From an uncultured Clostridium sp. (GTDB lineage: Bacteria; Bacillota; Clostridia; Lachnospirales; Lachnospiraceae): a stretch of 34,126 nucleotides of DNA. Both the position numbers and the translations under genes were made by a program. The DNA lies in the NCBI GenBank assembly GCA_947178475.1, contig CAMWYM010000021.1, positions 1-34,126 on the forward strand. Reading direction: 5' to 3'. Under the pieces are notes generated by a model that worked only from the letters and a program-made list of their open reading frames with translations, was not told where the DNA came from and ran no database searches. Positions 17,001-24,623 of the stretch are shown piece by piece. Numbering within the stretch: the stretch's first letter is position 1; every line of letters starts with the position of its first letter.

Positions 17001-17776
17001 TATTTCCAGGTACAAACTGTGAGTATGATTCGGCGAGAGCCTTTGAGCGTGCGGGGGCTCAGGTGGAGACATTGGTATTTAAAAATATGACAGAGAGTGA
17101 TATTTTGGATTCTGTGGATGCCTTTGCAAAGGCAATTAGCCAGGCACAGATTATCATGTTTCCGGGAGGCTTTTCTGCAGGTGATGAGCCGGAGGGTTCG
17201 GCAAAGTTTATTGCTGCCGCATTCCGCAACGAGAAGCTGAAGGAGGAGGTCATGAAGCTTCTTGAGGAAAGAGACGGTTTGGCGCTCGGTATCTGTAATG
17301 GTTTTCAATCACTGATAAAATTAGGTCTGCTGCCGTATGGAAGGATTACTTCTCAGAAAGAGGATTCGCCGACACTGACAATGAACAGCATCGGACGACA
17401 TCAGTCCAAAATGGTTTATACAAAAATTGTTACCAATAAGAGTCCGTGGCTTCGAAAGGCTGTGCTGGGTGGAGTATATACCGTGCCGGTTTCCCATGGA
17501 GAGGGACGATTTGTCGCTCCGGCAGAATGGATTGATAAGCTGTTTGCCAATGGGCAGGTGGCGACGCAGTATGTAGATATTAATGGTAATCCGACTATGG
17601 ATGAGAATTACAATATCAATGGTTCTTACGCTGCCATTGAGGGAATTACAAGTCCGGACGGACGGGTTTTGGGCAAAATGGCTCATTCAGAGAGACGCGG
17701 CGATTCAGTTGCAGTTAATATTTATGGTGACCAGAATCAGATGCTCTTTGAATCCGGAGTAGAATATTTTAGATAA
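14021..17776 (+). CDS. purL: Phosphoribosylformylglycinamidine synthase, single-chain (clade II)
   Basis: 1251-residue FGAM synthase carrying synthetase and glutaminase parts in one chain, catalysing the glutamine- and ATP-dependent fourth step of purine synthesis. The ATG at 14021 has CAGGAGG five bases upstream, whereas an open frame reaches back to 13997. DTYWSDHCRHTTF (about residue 225) and GGRTGRDGIGGATGSS (about 451) mark the synthetase. FPGGFSAGDEPEGSAKFI and catalytic C1092 in GICNGFQSL mark the class I glutaminase. Near the C-terminus HGEGRF carries the catalytic histidine. Length and motifs fit the clostridial single-polypeptide type rather than the PurL/Q/S split. No other pur gene adjoins it. 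Confidence 0.97.
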   Translation: MSKVKRVYVEKKPEYAVKAKELYNELTEYLDLKLEKVRVLVRYDVENISDSTYEKALRTVFSEPPVDFVYETAFPFEEGDYVFSVEALPGQFDQRADSAEQCIKLLNEKEEAVVRCAATYVLTGNVSEEEFAKAKAYCINPVDSRETDDEQIPETLIQKFEEPADVELFDGFKDMAEGELRGLYDSLGLAMTFKDFLHIQNYFKKEENRDPSVTEIRVLDTYWSDHCRHTTFATELTNVTFEDGYYKKPIEDTYNRYLEDRKVLYKDREDKFVCLMDIALMAMKKLRADGRLQEMEVSDEINACSIEVPVIIDGEEVMYLIQFKNETHNHPTEIEPFGGAATCLGGCIRDPLSGRSYVYQAMRVTGAADPTRALSETLEGKLPQRKLVTTAAEGYSSYGNQIGLATGLVNEVYHPNYVAKRMEIGAVVAAAPKKNVKRLTSDPGNVIILIGGRTGRDGIGGATGSSKKHTTQSIDTCGSEVQKGNPPTERKIQRLFRREEVASIIRKCNDFGAGGVSVAIGELADGLTIDLDKVPKKYAGLDGTEIAISESQERMAVVVDEENVDKMLAYCREENLEAVVVAQVTESPRLVMTWRGREIVNIARSFIDTNGAHQESDVTVTMPDKEKDYFNQKADFSDGKKAWLDILGDLNVCSQRGLVEMFDSSIGAATVVMPYGGKYQQTPIQTMIAKLPLDSGKCDTVTMMSYGLDPFLLSWSPYHGAVYSVVHSVAKIAASGGNWSKIYFTFQEYFKRLGEEAKRWGEPMAALLGAYSAQMGFGLASIGGKDSMSGSFDDIDVPPTLCSFAIAVGKAGDVVTPEFKEPGNKIIEIDIKRDEYGLPDYGYMKEIYGALYEDIQSGKIQSAYAVGFGGIVEAVSKMGFGNGIGAQLDTLVSPEKMLQKNYGAIICEVKGNDIRELTVPAAVIGKTTEDGCFTYGDITVTMEEALAAWTGTLEKVFPTLSGVKQEKVPENVYKTDNVYICKEKTAKPKVFIPVFPGTNCEYDSARAFERAGAQVETLVFKNMTESDILDSVDAFAKAISQAQIIMFPGGFSAGDEPEGSAKFIAAAFRNEKLKEEVMKLLEERDGLALGICNGFQSLIKLGLLPYGRITSQKEDSPTLTMNSIGRHQSKMVYTKIVTNKSPWLRKAVLGGVYTVPVSHGEGRFVAPAEWIDKLFANGQVATQYVDINGNPTMDENYNINGSYAAIEGITSPDGRVLGKMAHSERRGDSVAVNIYGDQNQMLFESGVEYFR

Positions 17777-17806
17777 AATTATAGGTATTGATAAGGGGAA
17801 AGGTTT

Positions 17807-19291
17807 ATGCAGTATATTGTTACAAAACAGGAAATGCAGGCAATTGATTCCTATACCATTGAGAAAATCGGTATACCAGGAGAGGTGCTGATGGAACGGG
17901 CAGCCATGCAGGTGGTGGCTCAGGTAGAAAAGATAAACACCACTGGTGGGAGAATTCTTATTGCGGTGGAGGCCGGTAATAATGGTGGTGATGGTCTTGC
18001 TACGGGAAGAATCCTTATGGAGCGTGGATATAAGGTAGACATTTTTTATGTCAAGGGAATGACCAAAATCTCACCGAGATTTCAGATTCAAATGGATATT
18101 CTGCACCGCATGGGCGTACGAGTCCGCAGAGCAGTTCCCAACAAGGATTATCATGTAGTGATAGACGGGATTTTTGGCGTTGGGCTTTCCAGGAAAATTG
18201 ATGGGGTACAGGCAAAGGCAATAGAAACCTTGAACCAGATTGATGCGGTGAAAATCGCCATAGATGTTCCGTCCGGAATTGATGCCACCACAGGAGAGAT
18301 TCTCGGAACAGCATTTCGCGCTGATTATACGGTGACCTTCGGTCCGATGAAGATGGGGATGTTCTTTTCTGACGGGATTGATTATTGCGGCAAGATTATC
18401 AGTGCGAATGTAGGTTTTCCAGACATTGCCATTGAGCATGTAAAGCCGGAAATTTATGCCTATGATCGGTCTGATATGAAAAAGCTTCCCAAAAGAATTG
18501 ATAACTCTAACAAGGGAACCTATGGGCGGGTAGCGGTAATTGCCGGAAGTAAAAATATGTCCGGTGCGGCATACCTGTGCGGAAAAGCGGCCTATTCCAC
18601 CGGTGTAGGACTGGTGAAAATATATACTCATGAGAGCAACCGGATGATTATCCAATCACAGCTTCCGGAGGCAGTGATGATGACCTATAATGATTATGAG
18701 GGGGCACTGGCCTGCATTGAGGATGCCATGAAATGGGCTACAGTGATTGTTGTGGGACCGGGACTTGGTGTGGATACCACCTCAGAGCGTATGCTATATG
18801 AGCTGTTGATGAGTGCGGAGGTGCCGCTGGTGGTAGATGCGGATGCCCTAAATATTTTATCCAACAACACGGAATTAATTGATTCTTCGTCAGTGCAGCT
18901 GGTGATGACTCCTCATATGAAGGAGATGAGCCGCCTGATTGGGAAGACGATTCCGGAGATTATGGAGAATCGCTTTGAGATTGCGAAAAGATTTGCAAGA
19001 AAAATGGGAGTGACTCTTGTGCTTAAGGATGCAAAATCCATTGTCACTAATGGTGGAGAGCAGACCTATCTCAATCTTGCCGGAAATAACGGAATGTCTA
19101 CCGGTGGCTCCGGCGATGTGCTTTCCGGAATTATTGCGGGAATGATTGCAGGCGGTCTGGATTTGGAAGAGGCTGCAAAAATGGGAACTTATGTGCACTG
19201 TCAGGCAGGCGATATGGCGGCAGAGCGGAAGGGAAAATATGCAATGCTGGCTTCGGATATTATTGAATGCCTTGGCGAAGTAATGAGATAA
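17807..19291 (+). CDS. nnrDE: Bifunctional NAD(P)H-hydrate epimerase / ADP-dependent dehydratase
   Basis: 494-residue fusion that repairs hydrated NADH and NADPH. The N-terminal epimerase (about 1-215) has the motif GNNGGDG at 57-63 and VIDGIFGVGLSR. The C-terminal dehydratase (about 230-494) begins with KGTYGRVAVIAGSKNMSGAAY and carries the ribokinase-like nucleotide motif GGSGDVLSGIIAGMIAGG near residues 430-450. Fusion of the two is common in bacteria. It follows purL by 30 bases and precedes alr, a frequent Clostridia neighbourhood, although acpS, often upstream, is absent here. Confidence 0.95.
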   Translation: MQYIVTKQEMQAIDSYTIEKIGIPGEVLMERAAMQVVAQVEKINTTGGRILIAVEAGNNGGDGLATGRILMERGYKVDIFYVKGMTKISPRFQIQMDILHRMGVRVRRAVPNKDYHVVIDGIFGVGLSRKIDGVQAKAIETLNQIDAVKIAIDVPSGIDATTGEILGTAFRADYTVTFGPMKMGMFFSDGIDYCGKIISANVGFPDIAIEHVKPEIYAYDRSDMKKLPKRIDNSNKGTYGRVAVIAGSKNMSGAAYLCGKAAYSTGVGLVKIYTHESNRMIIQSQLPEAVMMTYNDYEGALACIEDAMKWATVIVVGPGLGVDTTSERMLYELLMSAEVPLVVDADALNILSNNTELIDSSSVQLVMTPHMKEMSRLIGKTIPEIMENRFEIAKRFARKMGVTLVLKDAKSIVTNGGEQTYLNLAGNNGMSTGGSGDVLSGIIAGMIAGGLDLEEAAKMGTYVHCQAGDMAAERKGKYAMLASDIIECLGEVMR

Positions 19292-19302
19292 TGTGGTATA
19301 AT
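19272..19302 (+). promoter_or_regulatory. Candidate extended -10 promoter at the end of nnr
   Basis: TATAAT (19297-19302) is preceded by TG one base upstream, in the same TGTGGTATAATG context as the promoter at 12437. The -35 candidate TTGGCG (19272-19277) is weak and 19 bases away. It would drive alr separately from nnr. Confidence 0.45.
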
Positions 19303-19334
19303 GTCATCAACTGAACCGAAGCGAGGTTGATGAC
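19303..19334 (+). promoter_or_regulatory. Nine-base inverted repeat in the alr leader
   Basis: GTCATCAAC (19303-19311) and GTTGATGAC (19326-19334) form a perfect stem with a 14-base loop, starting directly after the candidate -10 element. The loop and following bases carry repeated GCGAG. It could be an operator or a leader stem-loop. There is no U-tract. Confidence 0.5.
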
Positions 19335-19389
19335 CTGCGCGAGCATCAGCGAGCTTCATTATGGAAAGATATAGGAGAGTGTGGACAGG

Positions 19390-20553
19390 ATGGACCGGTG
19401 TTACAGGGTTTGGGCAGATATAGATTTAGATGCAATTAGAAAGAATATAAAAACCATGCGGAGCTATATTCCGCATAAAAGTAAGCTCATGGCGGTGATT
19501 AAAGCAAATGCTTATGGACATGGTGCTGTGGAGGTGGCAAAAGCGTTGGATGACCTTGCACAGTATTTCGGTGTTGCCTGCATTGACGAGGCGGTGGAGC
19601 TTAGAAAGGCCGGAATAGACAAGCCGATACTTATTCTTGGTGCAACACATGAGAGCTGGTACGAGGAGGTTGTAGGCTATAATGTCGCACAGACGGTATT
19701 TACCCTTAAACAGGCGAAGGCTTTGTCGGAGACGGCCGGAAAACTTGGCAGGACAGCAGTTATCCATATCAAGCTGGATACCGGAATGAATCGTATCGGT
19801 TTTGCCTGTGGGGAGGAGAGCATACCGGATATTTTGGCTGTGTCAAAGCTTCCTAATTTGAAGGTTGAGGGAATTTTTACCCATTATTTCATGGCAGATG
19901 CGGCAGATAAATCCAGTGCGGAGCGTCAATTAGCCGAATATACAAGGATGGTAGAACTGTTAGAGGAGCAGGGAATGGATTTTTCTATCCGGCATATTTC
20001 TAACAGTGCGGGGATTATGGAGATGCCCAATGACTGCTTTGATATGGTGCGGTCAGGTATTTCCACCTATGGGTTATATCCATCCGAGGAGATGGACAAG
20101 GCTGCATGTGTTCTCTATCCGGCTATGGAATTGAAGAGCCGGATAACCTATGTAAAAACAGTGAAAGCCGGAGAGTCTGTCAGCTATGGCGGCACATATG
20201 TCATGCCAACGGATAAACGGATTGCCACGGTAGGGGTTGGATATGCAGACGGCTATCCGAGAGCGTTATCCAATCGGGGAAGGATGCTTGTTCATGGAAA
20301 GTATGCACCGGTTGTAGGCAGGGTATGTATGGACCAGACGATGATTGATGTCAGTGAAATTTCTGATGTACAGCCCGGTGATGAGGTTGTGCTCTTTGGC
20401 AGACAGGGAGTAAACACATTGAGTGTGGAAGAATTGGCAGAAATGTCATCAAGCTTTAACTATGAGTTTGTTTGTGACGTGAACCGCCGGGTACCCAGAG
20501 TTTTTCACCGTGATGGTAATATTATAGCGGTAAAGAATTATTTAAATTTATGA
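19390..20553 (+). CDS. alr: Alanine racemase
   Basis: 387-residue PLP enzyme making D-alanine for peptidoglycan. The PLP lysine is K38 in AVIKANAYGHG and the second catalytic residue is Y266 in SYGGTYV. RVWADIDLDAIRKNI opens the barrel. The start is ambiguous: a GTG at 19381 is only two bases after AGGAGA, and the ATG at 19390 is 11 bases after it but gives the usual short N-terminus before the WADIDL motif, so I prefer it. It is followed by mazF, as in Bacillus, where the antitoxin gene lies between them. Confidence 0.96.
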   Translation: MDRCYRVWADIDLDAIRKNIKTMRSYIPHKSKLMAVIKANAYGHGAVEVAKALDDLAQYFGVACIDEAVELRKAGIDKPILILGATHESWYEEVVGYNVAQTVFTLKQAKALSETAGKLGRTAVIHIKLDTGMNRIGFACGEESIPDILAVSKLPNLKVEGIFTHYFMADAADKSSAERQLAEYTRMVELLEEQGMDFSIRHISNSAGIMEMPNDCFDMVRSGISTYGLYPSEEMDKAACVLYPAMELKSRITYVKTVKAGESVSYGGTYVMPTDKRIATVGVGYADGYPRALSNRGRMLVHGKYAPVVGRVCMDQTMIDVSEISDVQPGDEVVLFGRQGVNTLSVEELAEMSSSFNYEFVCDVNRRVPRVFHRDGNIIAVKNYLNL

Positions 20554-20561
20554 AAGCATTT

Positions 20562-20591
20562 CCCGATTGCCAGCTTCTTTACACAATCGGG
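20562..20591 (+). terminator. Stem-loop downstream of alr without U-tract
   Basis: CCCGATTG (20562-20569) and CAATCGGG (20584-20591) make a perfect eight-base stem with a 14-base loop, nine bases after the alr stop. The following bases are not T-rich, so it may be an RNA-stabilising stem or a weak terminator rather than a full one. Confidence 0.4.
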
Positions 20592-20768
20592 ACTTAGATG
20601 TAAAGCTTTAAAATAAAAGATAAAGTTTTTCAATTCACAAACTGAATAGCCCTCGAATACAATGGTAATACTTAGAATACCTGATAGAGAAACAGAAACG
20701 TCAATGTGTGCGTTACATACCGGAGTACGGAGATATCAGGAATTTGTTAATGGAGAGTGATACCATTG

Positions 20769-21107
20769 ATGGTGACGAGAGGAGATATTTATTATGCAGA
20801 TTTAAGACCGGTAGTGGGTTCAGAACAGGGTGGAGTCAGACCGGTGCTTATCATACAAAATGAGGCGGGAAACCGCTATAGTTCCACTGTGATTTGTGCG
20901 GCAATCACCAGCCGACAGAATAAGGCGAAGATTCCCACTCACGTGGAGCTTGCAGCAAGCAGATGCAACATTGCAAAGGATTCCGTTATCCTGTTAGAGC
21001 AGGTCAGAACCATTGACAAGCAGCGGTTGCGGGAAAAGGTCTGTCACTTGGATGATGACATAATGGGAACGGTGAATCAGGCGTTGAAAATAAGCCTTTC
21101 CCTATGA
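20769..21107 (+). CDS. ndoA: MazF/EndoA-type endoribonuclease toxin
   Basis: 112-residue MazF-family mRNA interferase, close in motif order to Bacillus Endo[56 protein letters not shown]. Catalytic residues R24 and T47 are present, so the toxin looks functional. The ATG at 20769 gives the family N-terminus; a longer frame begins at GTG 20757. The ribosome site GGAGAG is 11 bases upstream. No ribbon-helix-helix antitoxin gene is recognisable in the 215 bases after alr, where Bacillus has ndoAI. Confidence 0.93.
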   Translation: MVTRGDIYYADLRPVVGSEQGGVRPVLIIQNEAGNRYSSTVICAAITSRQNKAKIPTHVELAASRCNIAKDSVILLEQVRTIDKQRLREKVCHLDDDIMGTVNQALKISLSL

Positions 21108-21132
21108 AATAAGACAGTGCAGAAACTGCCTA

Positions 21133-21161
21133 TTGACCGTTAAGAGGAATCGTGCTATAAA
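21133..21161 (+). promoter_or_regulatory. Strong sigma-A-type promoter for the CBS-domain gene
   Basis: TTGACC (21133-21138) and TATAAA (21156-21161) are 17 bases apart with an extended TG before the -10. The downstream start is at 21210 with AAAAGGAG (21194-21201). Confidence 0.75.
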
Positions 21162-21209
21162 ATAGGAAAAATCATCTGATGAATGAAAATTAGAAAAGGA
21201 GAAAAATAC

Positions 21210-22076
21210 ATGACAAAAGGTGTGCCCGGACGCTTTAAATTCTTTTTTGGCAGAAAGAATAACGGAGATCAGGCGGAGGCCGTTGAGGAAGAGATTTTAT
21301 CTATTATTGAAGAGGGACACGAACAGGGGGCCATCCAGTCTGACGAGGCGGAATTCATTTCTAATGTGTTTGAGTTTGGGGATAAAGAGGCAAAGGATAT
21401 CATGACGCCCAGACAGAAAATGGTCTGCATTGAAGCGAATATGGATATGCAGGAGTCGTTGGATATCATGATAGAGAACAACTATTCCCGATATCCTGTT
21501 TATGAGGAGGATATAGATAATATTCTTGGTACGTTACATATTAAGGATGCCATGGCCGCATATATGCAGGATGTTCATCAGACTGCAGGAGAGGTGACTG
21601 GGGAACCATTTTATATCCATCCGACCCAGAAAATCACAAAATTGCTAAAGGAAATGCAGGAGAGCAAGAATCATTTAGCTATAGTTGTAGATGAATATGG
21701 GCAGACAGAAGGAGTGGTGGCTTTAGAGGATATCATAGAGGTGATTGTGGGAGATATTCTGGATGAGCACGATAAGGAGGAAAATGATATTCTTAAGCTG
21801 GCTGCCGGAGAGGGATATATTGTCAGGGGAACTACTGATTTAGAGGAACTGGAGGATTTATTTGATATTGAATTTCCGGATGAGGATATCGACACGGTAA
21901 ACGGATTTATGCTGTATGAATACGGGCGTCTTCCGGAAGGTGATGACAGAGTCAGGATATTGTATCAGGGATTTCTCTTTGAGGCCATAGAGCGGGATGA
22001 CCGGATGATTACAAGGGTGAGAATCCGCAAGCTGCCTGAGGAGCAGGAAAATGAGAATCCGGGTGAGGGAAAGTGA
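21210..22076 (+). CDS. CorC/HlyC-type CBS-domain protein without membrane domain
   Basis: 288 residues. The ATG at 21210 has AAAAGGAG eight bases upstream. An in-frame ATG at 21183 has no ribosome site. An acidic N-terminal segment precedes two CBS motifs: the first with DIMTPRQKMVCIEA, SRYPVYEEDIDNILGTLHIKD, the second with LLKEMQESKNHLAIVVDEYGQTEGVVALEDIIE. A CorC_HlyC domain ends the protein (about 205-280). There is no DUF21 membrane part, so this is the short soluble form like E. coli CorC (YbeX). Roles proposed for the family include ion homeostasis, via adenosine nucleotide binding at the CBS pair. It has its own promoter. Confidence 0.9.
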   Translation: MTKGVPGRFKFFFGRKNNGDQAEAVEEEILSIIEEGHEQGAIQSDEAEFISNVFEFGDKEAKDIMTPRQKMVCIEANMDMQESLDIMIENNYSRYPVYEEDIDNILGTLHIKDAMAAYMQDVHQTAGEVTGEPFYIHPTQKITKLLKEMQESKNHLAIVVDEYGQTEGVVALEDIIEVIVGDILDEHDKEENDILKLAAGEGYIVRGTTDLEELEDLFDIEFPDEDIDTVNGFMLYEYGRLPEGDDRVRILYQGFLFEAIERDDRMITRVRIRKLPEEQENENPGEGK

Positions 22077-22122
22077 GCAGGAGGCAAATGTAAATAGAAA
22101 ATGTGAATTTTGTGAGAACTCC

Positions 22123-22151
22123 TTGAAATTTCTATAATTTGGTAATATAAT
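22123..22151 (+). promoter_or_regulatory. Promoter of the marR-ABC exporter operon
   Basis: TTGAAA (22123-22128) and TATAAT (22146-22151) are 17 bases apart. The inverted repeat begins at the very next base, so a repressor bound there would overlap the transcription start. Confidence 0.8.
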
Positions 22152-22200
22152 GTTCGTTACCGAACAGTTTGAAAACAAACCATTCGGTAACGAACTTTTT
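22152..22200 (+). promoter_or_regulatory. Double MarR-type operator that also folds as a terminator-like stem
   Basis: GTTCGTTACCGAA (22152-22164) and TTCGGTAACGAAC (22183-22195) are exact reverse complements. Each arm is itself near-palindromic (TTCG-N4-CGAA), giving two dyad sites 31 bases apart centre to centre. The transcript can fold further through GTTTG/CAAAC with an AAAA loop, and TTTTT follows (22196-22200). It may thus be two repressor sites, a terminator for the upstream gene, an attenuator, or more than one of these. Confidence 0.7.
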
Positions 22201-22220
22201 GCGTACAGGGAGATGATAGA

Positions 22221-22685
22221 TTGACAAAAAAGAGGGAGTGTGAATGTCCGGAGGAGCTGTCACGGGTTGGTTTTCAGTTAAAGATACTGGACCATTTGTG
22301 CCGGCGTGACATAGAGGCTTCTATCCGGAAAAACGGATTTGAGGGAATGTCCGTGATTAATGCATGGATTATTGACTATCTGGCCCGTAACGAGGGAAAG
22401 GATATCTTTCAAAAGGATATTGAGAAACAGTTTAAGATAGGAAAATCCTCTATAGCAGGGACGCTCAAAATGATGGAGGAAAAGGGAATCATCGTCAGGA
22501 AGTCCTTTAAAGGGGATGCGAGGCTCAAACGGGTTAATCTGACGGATAAGGGCAGAGAGTATGCGCATAGAATGGAGCAGGGAAAGGATGATATGGAGAA
22601 GAAAATCTGCAAAGGTCTGACCGAGGAGGAGTTAGAGCTGTTCTTTTATGTGGTAAAAAAGATGCAGGATAATCTGCTGGAATAA
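22221..22685 (+). CDS. MarR-family transcriptional regulator
   Basis: 154-residue winged-helix protein. The DNA-binding region spans about 55-115, with QKDIEKQFKIGKSSIAGTL as helix-turn-helix and KSFKGDARLKRVNLTDKG as wing. It starts with TTG at 22221, eight bases after AGGGAG. The only nearby ATG is out of frame and soon stops. It lies just after two palindromic sites and before two ABC exporter genes, an arrangement typical of a MarR repressor that controls itself and a drug or peptide exporter. The ligand is unknown. Confidence 0.92.
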   Translation: MTKKRECECPEELSRVGFQLKILDHLCRRDIEASIRKNGFEGMSVINAWIIDYLARNEGKDIFQKDIEKQFKIGKSSIAGTLKMMEEKGIIVRKSFKGDARLKRVNLTDKGREYAHRMEQGKDDMEKKICKGLTEEELELFFYVVKKMQDNLLE

Positions 22686-22754
22686 ATTCACTGGAATGTA
22701 ATGGAGATAAAAACGATAGTGTAAAGTAGATTATGAAAATTTATGAGACGGGAA

Positions 22755-22826
22755 TTGCCCGCATTAAGAATCACTTCGTGATGGCGGGCAAGCAGGTAAT
22801 CAATTTTGCAGAGCAAAATTGGTTAC
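22755..22826 (+). other. Two consecutive stem-loops between marR and the ABC genes
   Basis: First stem: TTGCCCGC (22755-22762) with GCGGGCAA (22784-22791), enclosing ATCAC-TTC-GTGAT (22770-22782). Second: 14-base arms at 22796-22809 and 22813-22826 with a three-base loop and one G-U pair. No U-tract follows either. They occupy most of the 186-base gap, which contains no gene. Possible roles are RNA processing, differential expression within the operon, or remnants of a small repeat. Confidence 0.6.
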
Positions 22827-22871
22827 AAATGACTGAAGGTATAGTAATGACAGGAATAAGGAGATGACAGC

Positions 22872-24623
22872 GTGTTAAAAACATTAATGAAGCAATTGAA
22901 GGAATTTAAGAAGGATTCCATTCTCACACCATGCTTTATGGTTTTGGAGGTTACCATGGAAATGATCATTCCGTTGATGATGGCCTCAATTATTGACAAT
23001 GGTGTAGAGGTAGGAGATATTAACCATATCTATAAGATGGGAGTCTATATGGTGATTGCAGCCGGAATCGGGCTGAGTGCAGGTATATTAGGTGGTAAAT
23101 ATGGAGCAAGGGCTTCTGCCGGTTTTGCCAGAAATCTAAGGCAGGCAATGTACGAGAATATTCAGACATTTTCCTTTGCCAATATCGATAAGTTCTCGAC
23201 AGCGGGGCTGGTTACCCGTATGACAACGGATGTGACTAACATCCAGAATGCATATCAGATGATTCTGCGTATGTGCATCCGGGCATTTTTTAGTCTGGTA
23301 TGCGCAATGGCCATGTCATTTTTTATCAGTCCGAGGCTGGCAAGTATCTATCTGACAGCAGTAGTGGTGCTGGGCTGCATTTTGTCTGTGATGATTTATT
23401 TTGCCACCCGATATTTTAATCAGGTATTTCCGAAGTATGATGATTTGAATGAGAGTGTACAGGAAAATGTATCGGCAATCAGAGTAGTGAAGGCCTTTGT
23501 CAGGGAGGACTATGAACGGGAAAGATTTACTGCGGCCAGCAATAATCTTTATAAAATGTTTGTTAAGGCAGAGTCTATTGTGTCCCTGAATGCACCGATT
23601 ATGATGACAACGGTATATACCTGTATTTTGTTGATTTCCTGGGTAGGGGCAAAGATGATTGTGGGTTCTGAGCTGGCCACCGGTGAATTGATGAGCCTAT
23701 TTACTTATTGCATGAATATTTTAATGAGCCTTATGATGCTATCCATGGTATTTGTTATGATTTCCATGAGTACTGCCAGTGCGAAACGTATTGCAGAGGT
23801 GCTGAATGAAAAGAGTACTCTGACCAATCCGGACAATCCGGATACAGAGGTGGAAAATGGAAGCATTTCTTTTGAACATGTAAATTTCAGTTATCATGAA
23901 AATGCCGAGGAATGGGTGTTAAAGGATATCAATCTGGATATTCATTCCGGTGAGACCATCGGAATTATCGGCGGTACAGGAAGCTCTAAGACATCACTGG
24001 CAAATCTGGTTAGCCGGATTTATGATGTGTCTGAAGGGTGTGTCAAGGTTGGAGGCAAGGATGTCAGAACTTATGATTTGGAAACGCTGAGAAATCAGGT
24101 GGCAGTGGTGCTGCAGAAAAATGTGCTGTTTTCCGGGACCATTTTGGAAAATCTGAGATGGGGAGACGAAAATGCTACCAGAGAGGAATGTATTCATGCC
24201 TGTAGGCTAGCATGTGCCGATGATTTTATCGAGAGCTTTCCGGAAGGGTATGACACCTATATAGAACAGGGTGGTACAAATGTGTCCGGTGGACAGAAGC
24301 AGAGAATCTGTATTGCCAGGGCATTGTTGAAAAAACCGAAAATATTGATATTAGATGACTCTACCAGTGCGGTGGATACCGCAACAGATGCCAGAATCCG
24401 TAAGGCGTTTAAGGAAGAGATTCCGGGAACAACAAAAATTATTATTGCCCAGAGAATTTCCAGTGTAGAGGATGCAGACCGGATTATTGTTATGGAAGAT
24501 GGCGCAGTAAACGGGTTTGGAACCCATGAACAGCTGTTGGCAGATAATGAGATTTATAAGGATATTTATGAATCTCAGACTGGCGGAAGTGGAGATTTTG
24601 ACCAGGCAGGAGGTGTGAACTGA
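22872..24623 (+). CDS. ABC exporter half-transporter, degenerate-site subunit
   Basis: 583 residues: six-helix membrane domain (about 15-305) then an ATPase domain (about 335-565). It starts at GTG 22872 with AAGGAG eight bases upstream. Walker A is GGTGSSKTS (K373), the signature is VSGGQKQR, and Walker B reads LILDDSTSAVD, with D496 where the catalytic Glu normally stands. That substitution is typical of one half of heterodimeric exporters such as TM287/288. Its stop overlaps the next gene's ATG by one base (TGATG). Substrate is unknown. Drug or peptide export is inferred from the MarR neighbour. Confidence 0.93.
   Translation: MLKTLMKQLKEFKKDSILTPCFMVLEVTMEMIIPLMMASIIDNGVEVGDINHIYKMGVYMVIAAGIGLSAGILGGKYGARASAGFARNLRQAMYENIQTFSFANIDKFSTAGLVTRMTTDVTNIQNAYQMILRMCIRAFFSLVCAMAMSFFISPRLASIYLTAVVVLGCILSVMIYFATRYFNQVFPKYDDLNESVQENVSAIRVVKAFVREDYERERFTAASNNLYKMFVKAESIVSLNAPIMMTTVYTCILLISWVGAKMIVGSELATGELMSLFTYCMNILMSLMMLSMVFVMISMSTASAKRIAEVLNEKSTLTNPDNPDTEVENGSISFEHVNFSYHENAEEWVLKDINLDIHSGETIGIIGGTGSSKTSLANLVSRIYDVSEGCVKVGGKDVRTYDLETLRNQVAVVLQKNVLFSGTILENLRWGDENATREECIHACRLACADDFIESFPEGYDTYIEQGGTNVSGGQKQRICIARALLKKPKILILDDSTSAVDTATDARIRKAFKEEIPGTTKIIIAQRISSVEDADRIIVMEDGAVNGFGTHEQLLADNEIYKDIYESQTGGSGDFDQAGGVN

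Noticed and set aside
20662-20760. 32-codon open frame between alr and mazF, considered as an antitoxin
   Set aside because: It has no good ribosome site and does not resemble MazE/NdoAI-type ribbon-helix-helix proteins. It is kept only as a possibility in the mazF finding.
24351-24386. Walker B Asp in place of Glu as a sign of a dead transporter
   Set aside because: The change is normal in one subunit of heterodimeric ABC exporters, and the partner keeps the catalytic Glu.
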